Below, piece by piece: positions 44,401 through 53,280 of a stretch of 64,000 nt of DNA (position 1 is the stretch's first letter; the number at the start of each line of letters is the position of its first letter). The DNA is taken from contig JBHAEG010000058.1 in the NCBI GenBank assembly GCA_041855445.1, positions 1 to 64,000 of the forward strand, written 5' to 3'. The position numbers and the translations under genes were made by a program. Source of the DNA: Faucicola sp041855445 (GTDB taxonomy: Bacteria > Pseudomonadota > Gammaproteobacteria > Pseudomonadales > Moraxellaceae). The notes under the pieces were generated by a model. That model had not been told where the DNA came from and did no database searches. It saw nothing but the letters and a program-made list of their open reading frames with translations.

Positions 44401-47095
44401 TTTCGCCTAAGTCACCTTGATGACTAAAATGATGAATATTTACATTTTCTGTGTTGCCTGCAATATCTGCGTTAATTTTGCCACTAGGGATATTTTTACC
44501 AACAATATTTCCATTGAATTTTGCAGATATTTGTTTTAATAATTTCTGTTCTCGTTGAAAGTCGCCACTGGTAATAATATGACCTGTGACTTGTGTTGGA
44601 TACTCTGGAACAAAGTAGCCAGCATTAAAATTTTTCATATCCGCTTCTAATTGCCAACGGATATCATTCGTTAAGTCTATATTGCCTTGTGCAGAAATTT
44701 CGCCTAAATCACCTTGATGGATTAACTGACGAATATCCATTTTTTTAGTGTTACCTGATAAATCTACTTGATATTGTCCACTAGGCAGATTTTCTGCGTC
44801 AAGACTTCCTTTAAATTTTGCCGAAATATGATTTAAGATTTTTTTATCTTGTTGATAGTCGCCACTACTAATAATATGCCCAGTCACATGATTTGGATAT
44901 TCAGGAACAAAGTAGCCAGCATTAAAGTTTTTCATATCTGCTTCTAGTTGCCAACGAATATCTTTTGTCAAATCTACATTACCTTTTGCAGAAATTTCAC
45001 CTAAATCACCTTGATGAATTAACCGATTAAAATTTAGTTTTTTGGGCGTGCCTGCCATATCAATATCAAATCGACCACTTGGTAAATTAGGCGTTGTAAC
45101 ATCGCCTACAAATTTTGCCATCATATAATTTAATTGATTGGCTTGTAAATCAAATTGTCCGCTACCTTTGCCAATCACTTTGATATTTTCTACGTTTTTT
45201 TGATAACTTTCTGCCATTTCTGCAAACATATCAATATCTTGAATAGTCACTGCATGACGAACTAAACGACTGCCTTGTTTTTGGCGAATAGTTTGCATTG
45301 TGCCACTGGCAATCACTGTCCCAACTAAATGATTAATTGGTATATTTTTATCAAATTGTTGGGTTTTTAAACCTTGAGTTTTCGCATTAATTTGCCATTT
45401 TAATGGGCTTTTCTCATGGGCAAGCTGAATGTTGCCTTGTCCCGTTAAATCACCAATTTCCCCTTGATAATTAAACTGATGAATATCTATCTGTTGTCCT
45501 TGTCGTTGAATATCAAGATTAACCTGATAATCGCCTTGCGGTGCAATGTTAAGTTGTTGAATTTTCGCATCAGCTATAATATTAAATTTTTTTTGATTAT
45601 TATTCTGTTGATAAATAATTTTAGCATTACCAGATGGGCTATTGACATCACCAATATTGTTAGGCAAATTTTTACGAATAACATTCTGCCAATTTGTTGC
45701 AATTGTTATGGGTTGTTGCTTACCGTTAGGCTGTGAAATTTGGGCAACCACTGTTTCACCATCATTTTGACGCAATATTGCCGATACTTCCATTGGATTT
45801 TGAGCATCAGCTTCTTTAAAAGTCACATCAAGCGAGCCGTCAAACATTTCTGGCACATAGGGAGCAATATCTTTTGTTAATAGTTTTCTTACATTAAATT
45901 GACTTGATACATTATTTAATGTCATATAAAAACGTTCTTGCCAGTCAAGTACGCCTGTTGTTAGCCAGTTTCCTTCTGGTAACTCTACCAACAACTGCTC
46001 AATTGTCATACGATGACCATCTGTACGAGCCAATCCTTTATATTGTCCCTCTGGTATATCTTTTGCTGTTAATTTTGTATTGACATCAAGTTTAATATCA
46101 TTCACTAAGCCTGACGCTGTCAATATCCCACGTTTTAGACGAATATCTTGTTCTTTTGCATAAGGTAATTGCACTTCTTGCCAGCTTATCTGTGCATTAA
46201 ATGGCACGTTTTTTTCCAACGGTTTTCCTGTAATTTTCCCTTCAATTGGAAACTTGTTGTATTGACTTTTTACTTGAATATTGGCTTGCTTTAAACTACC
46301 TGTAGCATGGGCTTGTATTGCCCCAAAATGGGCTTTTGTAATTGCATGAATGGTGATATTAGCACTGGCATTAATAGCATAATCTTTTTGTAAGTCAATC
46401 TTACCTGATACTTTATTAATATCTAATAAATTATTATATTTTACATCGCCTTGTTTAACACGAATTTCACTACCTATCCAAATAAACCCCGTAACTTTTC
46501 CTTGTTTAAAATCAATGGTATCCATATTAACTTGTTGATAACGCACTAAATTAACACTGGCATTATCTAATCGTAAATTAACAGGTAACGCAACACGTTT
46601 AAAACTAAATGGTTCGCCCGTTGGTGGTTTAGCATTATGAATAATAATATTCCCAACTTCTGCTTTACGCAAATGTACTTCTTTAGAGAAAATTGCTCGC
46701 CAACCAATTTTAATATAAGCATTATCAACCGTTACAGAAATTGGATTATCAGGAGAAATCGTAGGAATTTTAATATTCCTTACTCGCAAACCATCTCGTA
46801 AATTACCTTCATTATATTGAAGTTGAATGCCTGTTTGCTGAACAATGGTATTAAGTAAAAAGCGTGTTCCTGTTTCTGTGCCAATTGCATAATAAACACA
46901 AACTAAAAACACAATCAATAAACATAAAAAACTAATCGCAAGTTTACCAACAAATGAAACAGGATACCAACGCCGTAACCAACGGGCATCTCTTTCTGCA
47001 GGGTCAAGCCCATCGACAATAGCCGTATTATCGATTTGTAAGCTGGCTTGAGCCTCTAACTTTTTATCATCATTATGTTGAGGTGGTTTTTCCAT
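41483..47095 (-). CDS. tamB: Translocation and assembly module protein TamB
   Basis: 1870 residues from the ATG at 47095. A single N-terminal membrane helix (about 50-72) is followed by a very long region of short beta strands (AsmA/TamB-like) and the TamB C-terminal domain (DUF490), ending in aromatic F. TamB bridges the periplasm and moves phospholipids and/or helps assemble outer-membrane proteins with TamA. It is longer than the ~1250 residues of E. coli TamB. Much of the excess is a run of ~99-residue tandem repeats (DNA 43829-45016). tamA is not adjacent. Confidence 0.9.
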   Translation of the reverse strand: MEKPPQHNDDKKLEAQASLQIDNTAIVDGLDPAERDARWLRRWYPVSFVGKLAISFLCLLIVFLVCVYYAIGTETGTRFLLNTIVQQTGIQLQYNEGNLRDGLRVRNIKIPTISPDNPISVTVDNAYIKIGWRAIFSKEVHLRKAEVGNIIIHNAKPPTGEPFSFKRVALPVNLRLDNASVNLVRYQQVNMDTIDFKQGKVTGFIWIGSEIRVKQGDVKYNNLLDINKVSGKIDLQKDYAINASANITIHAITKAHFGAIQAHATGSLKQANIQVKSQYNKFPIEGKITGKPLEKNVPFNAQISWQEVQLPYAKEQDIRLKRGILTASGLVNDIKLDVNTKLTAKDIPEGQYKGLARTDGHRMTIEQLLVELPEGNWLTTGVLDWQERFYMTLNNVSSQFNVRKLLTKDIAPYVPEMFDGSLDVTFKEADAQNPMEVSAILRQNDGETVVAQISQPNGKQQPITIATNWQNVIRKNLPNNIGDVNSPSGNAKIIYQQNNNQKKFNIIADAKIQQLNIAPQGDYQVNLDIQRQGQQIDIHQFNYQGEIGDLTGQGNIQLAHEKSPLKWQINAKTQGLKTQQFDKNIPINHLVGTVIASGTMQTIRQKQGSRLVRHAVTIQDIDMFAEMAESYQKNVENIKVIGKGSGQFDLQANQLNYMMAKFVGDVTTPNLPSGRFDIDMAGTPKKLNFNRLIHQGDLGEISAKGNVDLTKDIRWQLEADMKNFNAGYFVPEYPNHVTGHIISSGDYQQDKKILNHISAKFKGSLDAENLPSGQYQVDLSGNTKKMDIRQLIHQGDLGEISAQGNIDLTNDIRWQLEADMKNFNAGYFVPEYPTQVTGHIITSGDFQREQKLLKQISAKFNGNIVGKNIPSGKINADIAGNTENVNIHHFSHQGDLGEISAKGKLNLTNGIRWQAEADLKNFNVGYFSPQFANKLTGNIITNGDYQLEKKQLKQISAKFDGNLIAKDLPSGQLQVDLSGNTEKIDIHHFNHQSNVGYIQAKGNIDLTNGINWNAQASMKNFNIGQFVSGLPSRITGEFDSHGYWRNNGQFIQIEKMNLQGQLKNQTLTAKGNLITKLNLPKNLTDIKLLVQEKPEKQIKTIRQIVEKLNVSDLMLAWGKNTVVANGDETKITTKVDISTLNQLIPALKGTMKGDIIVAQEKQTILPSIYLDLVGKKIALPNFAVADSKITGKIVNFANLPSQLKVSATGINISDQSIRAIKLDFDGTQPKHWLNVDIDSEQGQVQASLKGGIDLVKKRWEGVIGNGQIGTAYAKLQQRQPAQILVDWQQPRLQLASHCWQMAGQTGNLCLKENLVISANEGHINTSLQKIDSQIFSVFLPKDIFWQGIIHGNALINWKKNQRPSVNASFYTDNGSLGMSAEQPDEQPVTIDYDRVSIITRSTNDGLKLRADVKTAKGTGNGYLDATINPYKQDKPIQGTVVFQDVNLSVLRPFLPSFERLTGTGLMAGKISGSLLQPKFVGDMEIQDGEVTVTGVPIKLNNINILTHVDGNKASIDGTFNSTGSGKGTMIGTIDWTKDLQAKLKVQGNQLQVNQPPLIFAEITPIFDVIVRPQQKFVNIEGVIDVPRAIIRPPEATEDVITKSNDVTVIDRRLMGQIDDVLKVVAPWSINADIGVDLGKEVNFIGFGANLPLAGALNITQRGQGTMKAQGVVQVAKRSKVEVFGQNLNINYSQIRFNGAVANPNLNIETVKDVQGVTVGVRIKGTVEEPNIMVFNNGGLTEQQAMNALILGSLTNTTGEDTSTEAFKSRVNTALAAAGLSFGLKSTHSLTNQIGKAFGLESLTLDASGMGSDAEVNITGYITPDLYIRYGVGVFNTTNTLSMRYQLTRRLYIEAKSALTNSIDLIYNWRF
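43356..43365 (-). repeat. Uptake-sequence-like motif, 9 of 10 match
   Basis: cttgcctgca within tamB keeps the caggcaag core on the reverse strand. Confidence 0.4.
43829..45016 (-). repeat. Tandem 297-bp repeats inside tamB
   Basis: Four units start at 45016, 44719, 44422 and 44125 on the minus strand, exactly 297 nt apart. Each begins HQGDLGEISA or a variant (HQSNVGYIQA in the fourth), continues with an 'IRWQLEADMKNFN' block and ends with 'LPSGQYQVDLSGNT'. The first two are closest. The last diverges after its first half. A partial unit precedes the first. Confidence 0.85.
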
Positions 47096-47183
47096 ATCTA
47101 TCAAATTGTATTAAAACCTTGCCATACTATCAAATCAACCAAAAGAAATCCATGCAATCCTTGTGTTTTCGCTTTGGTTTTCC

Positions 47184-48203
47184 TTATGATTGTCTTGGGT
47201 CAAACGCATCTCGTAACGCCTCTCCCATAAAAATCAATAATGATAAAATAATTGTCAAACTAAAAAACCCCGCTAATGCCAACCAAGGGGCATCTAAATT
47301 ATCTTTTCCTTGAGCAATTAATTCTCCCAAAGAAGGTGAACCCGGCGGTAAACCATAACCCAAATAATCTAATGTTGTTAATGCCGTGACGTTAGCCGTC
47401 AAGATAAATGGCAATTGTGATAAACTTGACGACATCGCATTTGGTAAAATATGCCGAAACATAATTTTATAATCAGGCACGCCCATTGCCTTAGCCGAAC
47501 GAACATAATCAAAATTTCTTGCCCGCAAAAACTCGGCACGCACCAAACCAACTAGCCCCATCCAACCAAACAACAGCATCAAAGCAAACAACCAATACAC
47601 ACTTGGGCTAAACAAACTCACCAAAATAATAATCATAAATAACTGTGGTAAGCCACCCCAAACCTCCATCAATCGCTGACCGACCAAATCCACCCAACCT
47701 CCGTAATAGCCCTGTATTGCACCAACTATAATACCAATCAAAGACCCTGCCAACGTCAAGGCCAAACCAAATAGCAATGACACCCTCAGTCCATACAAAA
47801 TACGAGCCAACACATCACGCCCTTGGTCATCTGTACCTAGCCAATTTATCGAGTTTGGCGGAGCAGGAAATGCCTCCGTTCTACTAATACTTGGCGTTTG
47901 GTCAGCAAACGGAATTATTGGCATTATCATAAAACCTTGTTGAGTAATCAATTCTTGAACAATTGGGTCTTGATAATTGGTTTCTGTTTCAAATATTCCT
48001 CCAAATGTCGTTTCTGGATATGCTTTTGCTACAGGAAAAAAATAATTATCCTGATATTTCACTAAAATTGGCTTATCATTGGCAATAAAATTTACCGCCA
48101 TACAAGCGGTAAAAATTAACAAAAATAATAAAAATGAATAATAACCAATTTTATTTTTTCTAAAACGTTGTAGACGAGCTTGCCAAATTGGCGAAAGAGT
48201 CAT
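47184..48203 (-). CDS. yejE: Peptide ABC transporter permease, YejE-like
   Basis: 339 residues. An N-terminal membrane helix is followed by a periplasmic loop of about 80 residues with a DIVQE-like segment and then five helices. The permease motif is VRSAKAMGVPDYKIMFRHIL. The long early loop and the LGTDDQGRDVLARILYGLR segment are typical of YejE, the second permease of the Yej (microcin C/peptide) importer. yejB is 137 nt upstream. No yejA or yejF is nearby. Confidence 0.83.
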   Translation of the reverse strand: MTLSPIWQARLQRFRKNKIGYYSFLLFLLIFTACMAVNFIANDKPILVKYQDNYFFPVAKAYPETTFGGIFETETNYQDPIVQELITQQGFMIMPIIPFADQTPSISRTEAFPAPPNSINWLGTDDQGRDVLARILYGLRVSLLFGLALTLAGSLIGIIVGAIQGYYGGWVDLVGQRLMEVWGGLPQLFMIIILVSLFSPSVYWLFALMLLFGWMGLVGLVRAEFLRARNFDYVRSAKAMGVPDYKIMFRHILPNAMSSSLSQLPFILTANVTALTTLDYLGYGLPPGSPSLGELIAQGKDNLDAPWLALAGFFSLTIILSLLIFMGEALRDAFDPRQS

Positions 48204-48340
48204 GAGCTACACTCCAATGAATAACCAAACTGCTAAATAAATACATAACGTTCTATTTCTTACCTTTTTACAAAAAAGTTCGTTTGCAATTTAGCAATAA
48301 ATTACTGACAATTATCATCTTATCCTCACTGCCTAACAAA

Positions 48341-49396
48341 CTAACGACCTTCAAAATCAATGCGTGGGTCAATAAAATGATAAGTCACATCGCTAACCAA
48401 TTGCAAGATTAGCCCCAACAAAGTAAAAATAAACAATGTGCCAAAAATTACAGGATAATCCCGTTGCTCAATCGCTTCAAAGCCTAATCGCCCCAAACCA
48501 TCAAGATTAAAAATCACCTCAATTAAAAAATTACCTGTAAAAAATATGCCAACAATTGCCGATGGTAAACCTGCAATAATAATCAACATTGCGTTTCTAA
48601 ACACATGACCATATAACACAGAAGTTTCTGACAAACCTTTACTACGAGCTGTTAGCACATATTGTTTATTTAACTCTTCCATAAAACTAAATTTCGTTAA
48701 ATACGTCAATCCTGCAAATCCGCCAATTGTTCCTGCAACCAATGGCAACGTTAAATGCCAAAAATAATCTTGAACTTTATCCAAAAAACTTAATTCTGAA
48801 AAATTTTCTGACACTAAACCCTGTAATGGAAAAATCTGCCAATAACTACCACCTGCAAATAACACTAACAATAATACCGCCAACACAAATACAGGTACAG
48901 CATAAGCAACTGATAACAGTAACGCTGTTGATTTATCTGCCCATGAGTTATGACGAGTGGCTTTATAAATACCTAATGGTATTGCTATGAGATAAATTAA
49001 TAATGTACTCCAAAGCCCTAATGAAATCGATACAGGCATTTTTTCCCAAATCAACTCAATCACAGGCTTACCTTTAAAAAATGATGTGCCAAAATCCAAC
49101 GTGGCATAATTTTTTAACATAATAACAAAACGTTCAGGAGCAGATTTATCAAAGCCATATTGCTTTTTAATCGCCTCAACCATATCAGGCGACAGCCCTC
49201 GGCTACCTTGATAATTACTGGTTTGGCTGACTTGGGTATCAGTGGCATTATTTTTTTGTTCTTGCTCAATTTGGGCGATTTTTTGTTCAACAGGCCCACC
49301 TGGTGCAGATTGAATAATCGCAAAATTGGTTAATAAAATTAAAAACAAAGTTGGAATAATTAGTAGCAACCGTTTTAAAATATAACGACCCATCAT
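48341..49396 (-). CDS. yejB: Peptide ABC transporter permease, YejB-like
   Basis: 351 residues. A DppB-type N-terminus (YILKRLLLIIPTLFLILLTN) is followed by a periplasmic segment containing IAQIEQEQ, then five helices and an EAA-type loop (TARSKGLSETSVLYGHVFRN). Together with yejE it would form the inner-membrane channel for oligopeptides. Two adjacent ATGs (49396, 49393) share aagga upstream. It is followed by yejE, and gloB lies 34 nt upstream on the same strand. Confidence 0.83.
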   Translation of the reverse strand: MMGRYILKRLLLIIPTLFLILLTNFAIIQSAPGGPVEQKIAQIEQEQKNNATDTQVSQTSNYQGSRGLSPDMVEAIKKQYGFDKSAPERFVIMLKNYATLDFGTSFFKGKPVIELIWEKMPVSISLGLWSTLLIYLIAIPLGIYKATRHNSWADKSTALLLSVAYAVPVFVLAVLLLVLFAGGSYWQIFPLQGLVSENFSELSFLDKVQDYFWHLTLPLVAGTIGGFAGLTYLTKFSFMEELNKQYVLTARSKGLSETSVLYGHVFRNAMLIIIAGLPSAIVGIFFTGNFLIEVIFNLDGLGRLGFEAIEQRDYPVIFGTLFIFTLLGLILQLVSDVTYHFIDPRIDFEGR

Positions 49397-49430
49397 CGAT
49401 AATTTCCTTGATAGTCAATGACTATTCACA

Positions 49431-50225
49431 TCAAAAATTATTTTTTAATTCACGCAACGCCGAAAATATCGTAATAGGGTGAGTATCCGTTAATGGTATT
49501 TTTGCATTAACGGTTTCAATAATTTGTTTCGATTTTGGTTGATAAATAATGCGTAAAAATGGATTAATTTTACGTTCATCTGCCAAAGTCGTTGGCACTG
49601 TTGGTTTGCCTGCCTGCCTTAACATGGTCGCTTTAGCAATAGCTTGTTGAATATCCATATTATTTGGTTCAATCATTTGAGCAAATTTAAGATTAGACAA
49701 GGTGTATTCATGGGCTGGATAAAATAAAGCTGTGTCATCATGTAAACTATTAAATCTATCAAAGCTTTCAAATAACTGTTCAATTGTACCTGTAAATACT
49801 CGACCACAGCCAGCACTAAACAAGGTATCACCACAAAAAATATGTAACTTATCATCTAACGTTAGTAAATATGCTAAATGTTCAGCTGTATGCCCAGCCA
49901 CTTGCCACACTTGAACAAGGTTGCCCCATACTTCAAATATTTGACTTTCACTGACTGTCATTGCATTTTGTAAGCCAAGATTAGCATGGGCATATAGTTT
50001 GGCATTGGGAAAATGTTCCAATAAAGTTTGCACACCACCGATATGGTCATGATGATGATGAGTAATCCAAATTTGTAATAAGTCTAATTGATTTTGTTTG
50101 AAAAAATCTAGCACAGGGGTAGCATCACCCGCATCAATGACGATTGCTTGATTATTTTTAGTATTGATAATTGTCCAAATATAATTATCAGAAAAGGCAG
50201 AAATTGGGCGGATTTCAATACTCAT
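49431..50225 (-). CDS. gloB: Hydroxyacylglutathione hydrolase (glyoxalase II)
   Basis: 264 residues. This metallo-beta-lactamase fold enzyme hydrolyses S-lactoylglutathione to lactate and glutathione, the last step of methylglyoxal detoxification. The metal motif THHHHDHIGG, the VWQVAGHTAEHL histidine, the FCGDTLFSAGCGRVF aspartate and the FYPAHEYT histidine are all present. The C-terminal substrate domain (about 170-264) is complete. Confidence 0.93.
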   Translation of the reverse strand: MSIEIRPISAFSDNYIWTIINTKNNQAIVIDAGDATPVLDFFKQNQLDLLQIWITHHHHDHIGGVQTLLEHFPNAKLYAHANLGLQNAMTVSESQIFEVWGNLVQVWQVAGHTAEHLAYLLTLDDKLHIFCGDTLFSAGCGRVFTGTIEQLFESFDRFNSLHDDTALFYPAHEYTLSNLKFAQMIEPNNMDIQQAIAKATMLRQAGKPTVPTTLADERKINPFLRIIYQPKSKQIIETVNAKIPLTDTHPITIFSALRELKNNF

Positions 50226-50322
50226 GGAGCTATCCTTAGAATGTAAAAAATTTAAATATCAGTTATTTTAACATATTATGTTTTAAAAATTTCTATTAAC
50301 ATTTTTATTATAAAAATAATCA

Positions 50323-50370
50323 CAGTAACTTAAATAAAAAACCAATGGGTTTATTTTATCTAAGTTACTG
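50323..50370 (-). terminator. Hairpin downstream of the HExxH lipoprotein gene
   Basis: cagtaactta (50323-50332) pairs with taagttactg (50361-50370). Inside it is a second stem (aataaaaaacc with gggtttatt). It lies 40 nt beyond the stop of the minus-strand gene at 50410. Confidence 0.6.
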
Positions 50371-50409
50371 TTTTATATCAAATTATTACCGCAAGATAGT
50401 GAAAAAATA

Positions 50410-52374
50410 TTATCGCATCATGCCTTTACTTTCAATTGGCGTTATGCCTCGTGTTGGTGTTTTTGGCAATTGAGAGTTATTATATTGACCAAAATAGGCA
50501 TTTGCCATCGTATAAGATTTACTACAATCTGTATCATAATAATTACTGATACCACGCCCAACACATAAGCTAGTAGAGTTAGTGTTTGCTAATTTTTGTT
50601 GAACCTCTAAGCCTGCTTCAGGTAAAATCTGCGATACCACAAAATTAGCTCGTGGCTTAACACTTTGATTAGCAACCCAGTTTTTCTCACCACGGGCAAG
50701 TTGATAAGGTCTGCCTGTGTTAAAGAACATATTATAACGACTGACACCAAAACGACTTAACATCATACTTTCTTCAAATAGCATGGCTAAATCTTCTCGT
50801 TCATTATAAAAGCTATATAACGCAACGCCTCTATCTGCAAAAAACCATTGTCCCACTTGGGCTGGGGTATAAGATTTTTCATTACTGGTTGCAGTTTCGC
50901 CTCCATAGGAAACTTGGGCTAAACTTTTTAAACGAGTATCAATTAATGGATATTGTCTGGTGAGTTGGTCAGAAATTTTATCTTCAACCAATACACTATT
51001 AGCCGTTTGATATTGACCATTTGTACCAGTTAATTTTTTCACTTCTGAATATGGCATATAATCATTAGCATGAGCTAACTCATGATATAACAAGGTTGCT
51101 AACGGCATTGCAATAGTTTCAAGATTACGAGATTTGCGTAATTTAATATCTGTAAAATAATCTGAGTTATAAATACTACGTTTATTTTTTTCATAATCAT
51201 CAATTTCTAAGAAGTTTAATTCATTACCATATTCTGAACGATAATCGGCAATTTCAATTAAATCATCTCTTTGTTCAGGCGTCATCCACAAATACGCTGG
51301 GTCTAAATAAATCGCTCCAACCCCACCCCAATAAAACGATGGTCGAACATTTTCTGAAATCACAATTGCGGTAGTGCTACGCAACAAACGTCTAAAATCG
51401 CCATGTGTGTCATAATTTAATAAAAATCTCTTAAAATTCTCTGCCATCCAATCATGAGAAACAACCACTCGTTGCATAATATCATCAACACTTGGGGTAT
51501 CCGTTTCCATGCCAATAAAGGGCAACGACTGAAGCGTACAAGCCTTTTGGTCATTTAATTCATTTGACATCACACAATCAGTTAAATAACCTGCGTATTC
51601 AGACTGATTATCATAAGGGTGATGGTGCGAAAGAGAATTTAATGGTAAACAATATACGCCTGAGGTTGGACGATTACAAAAAAATACTGGTGGTAAATCC
51701 GCATGAGTTTTTGCTTTGACAACAACATACACCGTATCAGATAAGTTTTCATTTTCTGTAGACACTGCTTTAAATGATAATAGCTGGTCTGTTGTCACCT
51801 CTGGCACAGAAATTTCTGCCATTGCCTCACTACTATGATAACGAATAGTTACTGGAACACCTGATGTTTGGGTTAATTTCCATTGAGTACTGGTTAATGG
51901 CGTTTTGGTATAAAAACGTAAACTAAATGACCCGCCACTGCCTACCGCTCTATCTGTGCGTAAGCTTGCGATTTCACTATTTGTTTGTTGAATATTCACC
52001 GTTTTATATAAAGTTTTTACTAATTTACCCTCTTTATATAAACGTAGTTCAAATTTATAATCCCCCGCTAGTGTTGGAGTAAAACTTATCGCAGATTGTG
52101 TATTTGCAGTAATTGTCACCTGAACACCTGATGTTTGCGTCCAACGATAACTATCATAACTATCTTTTTCGCTCGCAGATTGTACAAAAACCAGACCAAC
52201 ACTTTGTCCTACAAAGCCCGTTGTATCCCCATAAATCTCTGACGAATACTGATTATTTGGAATAAAACTAGATGGTGGGGCAACTGTATCGCTACCACCC
52301 CCGCCACCACAAGCAACTAGCATCATTGCGGAAAATACACTCAGCGTCAATGTTTTCAAAGTCTGTAACTGCAT
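50410..52374 (-). CDS. Lipoprotein with tandem Ig-like repeats and an HExxH metalloprotease-like motif
   Basis: 654 residues from the ATG at 52374 (gga 7 nt upstream). ATGs at 52386 and 52380 are also in frame. The lipobox LVAC precedes a CGGGGGS flexible start. Residues about 40-225 hold two Ig/PKD-like repeats, each with a WxxTQTSGVxVTI segment. The C-terminal two thirds contain HELAHANDY (about 431-439), a zinc-protease-type HExxH with a downstream Asp, near conserved-looking 'FYWGGVGAIYLDP'. Several cysteines could form disulfides. It is probably an outer-membrane or surface zinc peptidase. I know no named family for it. Confidence 0.75.
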   Translation of the reverse strand: MQLQTLKTLTLSVFSAMMLVACGGGGGSDTVAPPSSFIPNNQYSSEIYGDTTGFVGQSVGLVFVQSASEKDSYDSYRWTQTSGVQVTITANTQSAISFTPTLAGDYKFELRLYKEGKLVKTLYKTVNIQQTNSEIASLRTDRAVGSGGSFSLRFYTKTPLTSTQWKLTQTSGVPVTIRYHSSEAMAEISVPEVTTDQLLSFKAVSTENENLSDTVYVVVKAKTHADLPPVFFCNRPTSGVYCLPLNSLSHHHPYDNQSEYAGYLTDCVMSNELNDQKACTLQSLPFIGMETDTPSVDDIMQRVVVSHDWMAENFKRFLLNYDTHGDFRRLLRSTTAIVISENVRPSFYWGGVGAIYLDPAYLWMTPEQRDDLIEIADYRSEYGNELNFLEIDDYEKNKRSIYNSDYFTDIKLRKSRNLETIAMPLATLLYHELAHANDYMPYSEVKKLTGTNGQYQTANSVLVEDKISDQLTRQYPLIDTRLKSLAQVSYGGETATSNEKSYTPAQVGQWFFADRGVALYSFYNEREDLAMLFEESMMLSRFGVSRYNMFFNTGRPYQLARGEKNWVANQSVKPRANFVVSQILPEAGLEVQQKLANTNSTSLCVGRGISNYYDTDCSKSYTMANAYFGQYNNSQLPKTPTRGITPIESKGMMR

Positions 52375-52429
52375 ATTCATATCCATCGTTCAAAATATTA
52401 AACAATATTATCAATAAAAATTTGTTTTC

Positions 52430-53275
52430 TCAACCCTGTAACCACCAACCCAAAGTTATCCTATCATTACCACCATAATCTTTAATAGTCGTCACTTGTT
52501 GATAACCTTGAGAAGTAAAACCCGATTGCACCGCCTGTGCCTGATTATACCCATGCTCAATTAATAATAACCCTGCATGATTGAGATGATTTTTGGCGTG
52601 GTCAATCATATGCAAAATATCTGCCAATCCCTGATTATCTGCAACCAATGCCGTTATTGGTTCATAAATTAAATTTGCTAAGTGTTTGTCATTTTTATCA
52701 ATATATGGTGGATTACTTACAATAACATCAAATTTATCAATTTGTGTAAATGGCTCAAACCAACTGCCTTGCAATAAAGTGACATTTTTTATTTGATGAT
52801 AATCCATATTTTGTCGAGCAACATCTAAAGCCTTTGCAGAAAAATCCACAGCCACTACCTGCCAATTTGGGCATTCATGAGCAAGACTAATCGCAATACA
52901 CCCTGTTCCCGTTCCCAAATCCAACACTTTCAATGGTTTAGTTAAATTTTGTTTTTGTAAATTTAATACAGTTTCTACTAAAACTTCTGTATCTGGTCGA
53001 GGGATTAAAGTATGTTGATTAACCAAAAAATCTAACTTCCAAAACGCCTGCCTGCCTAACAAATATGCCAAGGGTTCGCCTTGTTGCATTCGTGCCACTC
53101 CACACAAAAACTGGTCAAACTCAGCAGATGTTAGCAGATAATCAGGTTCTATCAACAAAAAAATAGCAGGTTTTTGTAAAATATGTAATAACCAATCATC
53201 TAACCAAAATTTGGGTAAATTTTGTTGTTGAAATATTGGATAATATTGGCGTTTAATCTGCTGAATTGTTTGCAT
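52430..53275 (-). CDS. prmC: Release factor glutamine N5-methyltransferase
   Basis: 281 residues. It methylates the Gln of the GGQ motif in peptide-release factors RF1/RF2. The helical N-terminal domain is about 1-95. The SAM motif DLGTGTGCIAISLAHECP and the catalytic NPPY (VVSNPPYID) are present, with GREGLADIL-like 'NQGLADIL' just after. It is 5 nt from the upstream ampG stop, so the two are coupled. prfA is not next to it. Confidence 0.94.
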   Translation of the reverse strand: MQTIQQIKRQYYPIFQQQNLPKFWLDDWLLHILQKPAIFLLIEPDYLLTSAEFDQFLCGVARMQQGEPLAYLLGRQAFWKLDFLVNQHTLIPRPDTEVLVETVLNLQKQNLTKPLKVLDLGTGTGCIAISLAHECPNWQVVAVDFSAKALDVARQNMDYHQIKNVTLLQGSWFEPFTQIDKFDVIVSNPPYIDKNDKHLANLIYEPITALVADNQGLADILHMIDHAKNHLNHAGLLLIEHGYNQAQAVQSGFTSQGYQQVTTIKDYGGNDRITLGWWLQG

Positions 53276-53280
53276 AAATA

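Noticed and set aside
45464..45736. Plus-strand reading frame of 90 codons antisense to tamB
   Set aside because: It has an Ile/Leu/Asn-rich composition from AT-rich antisense DNA, no ribosome site and no homology that I recognise.
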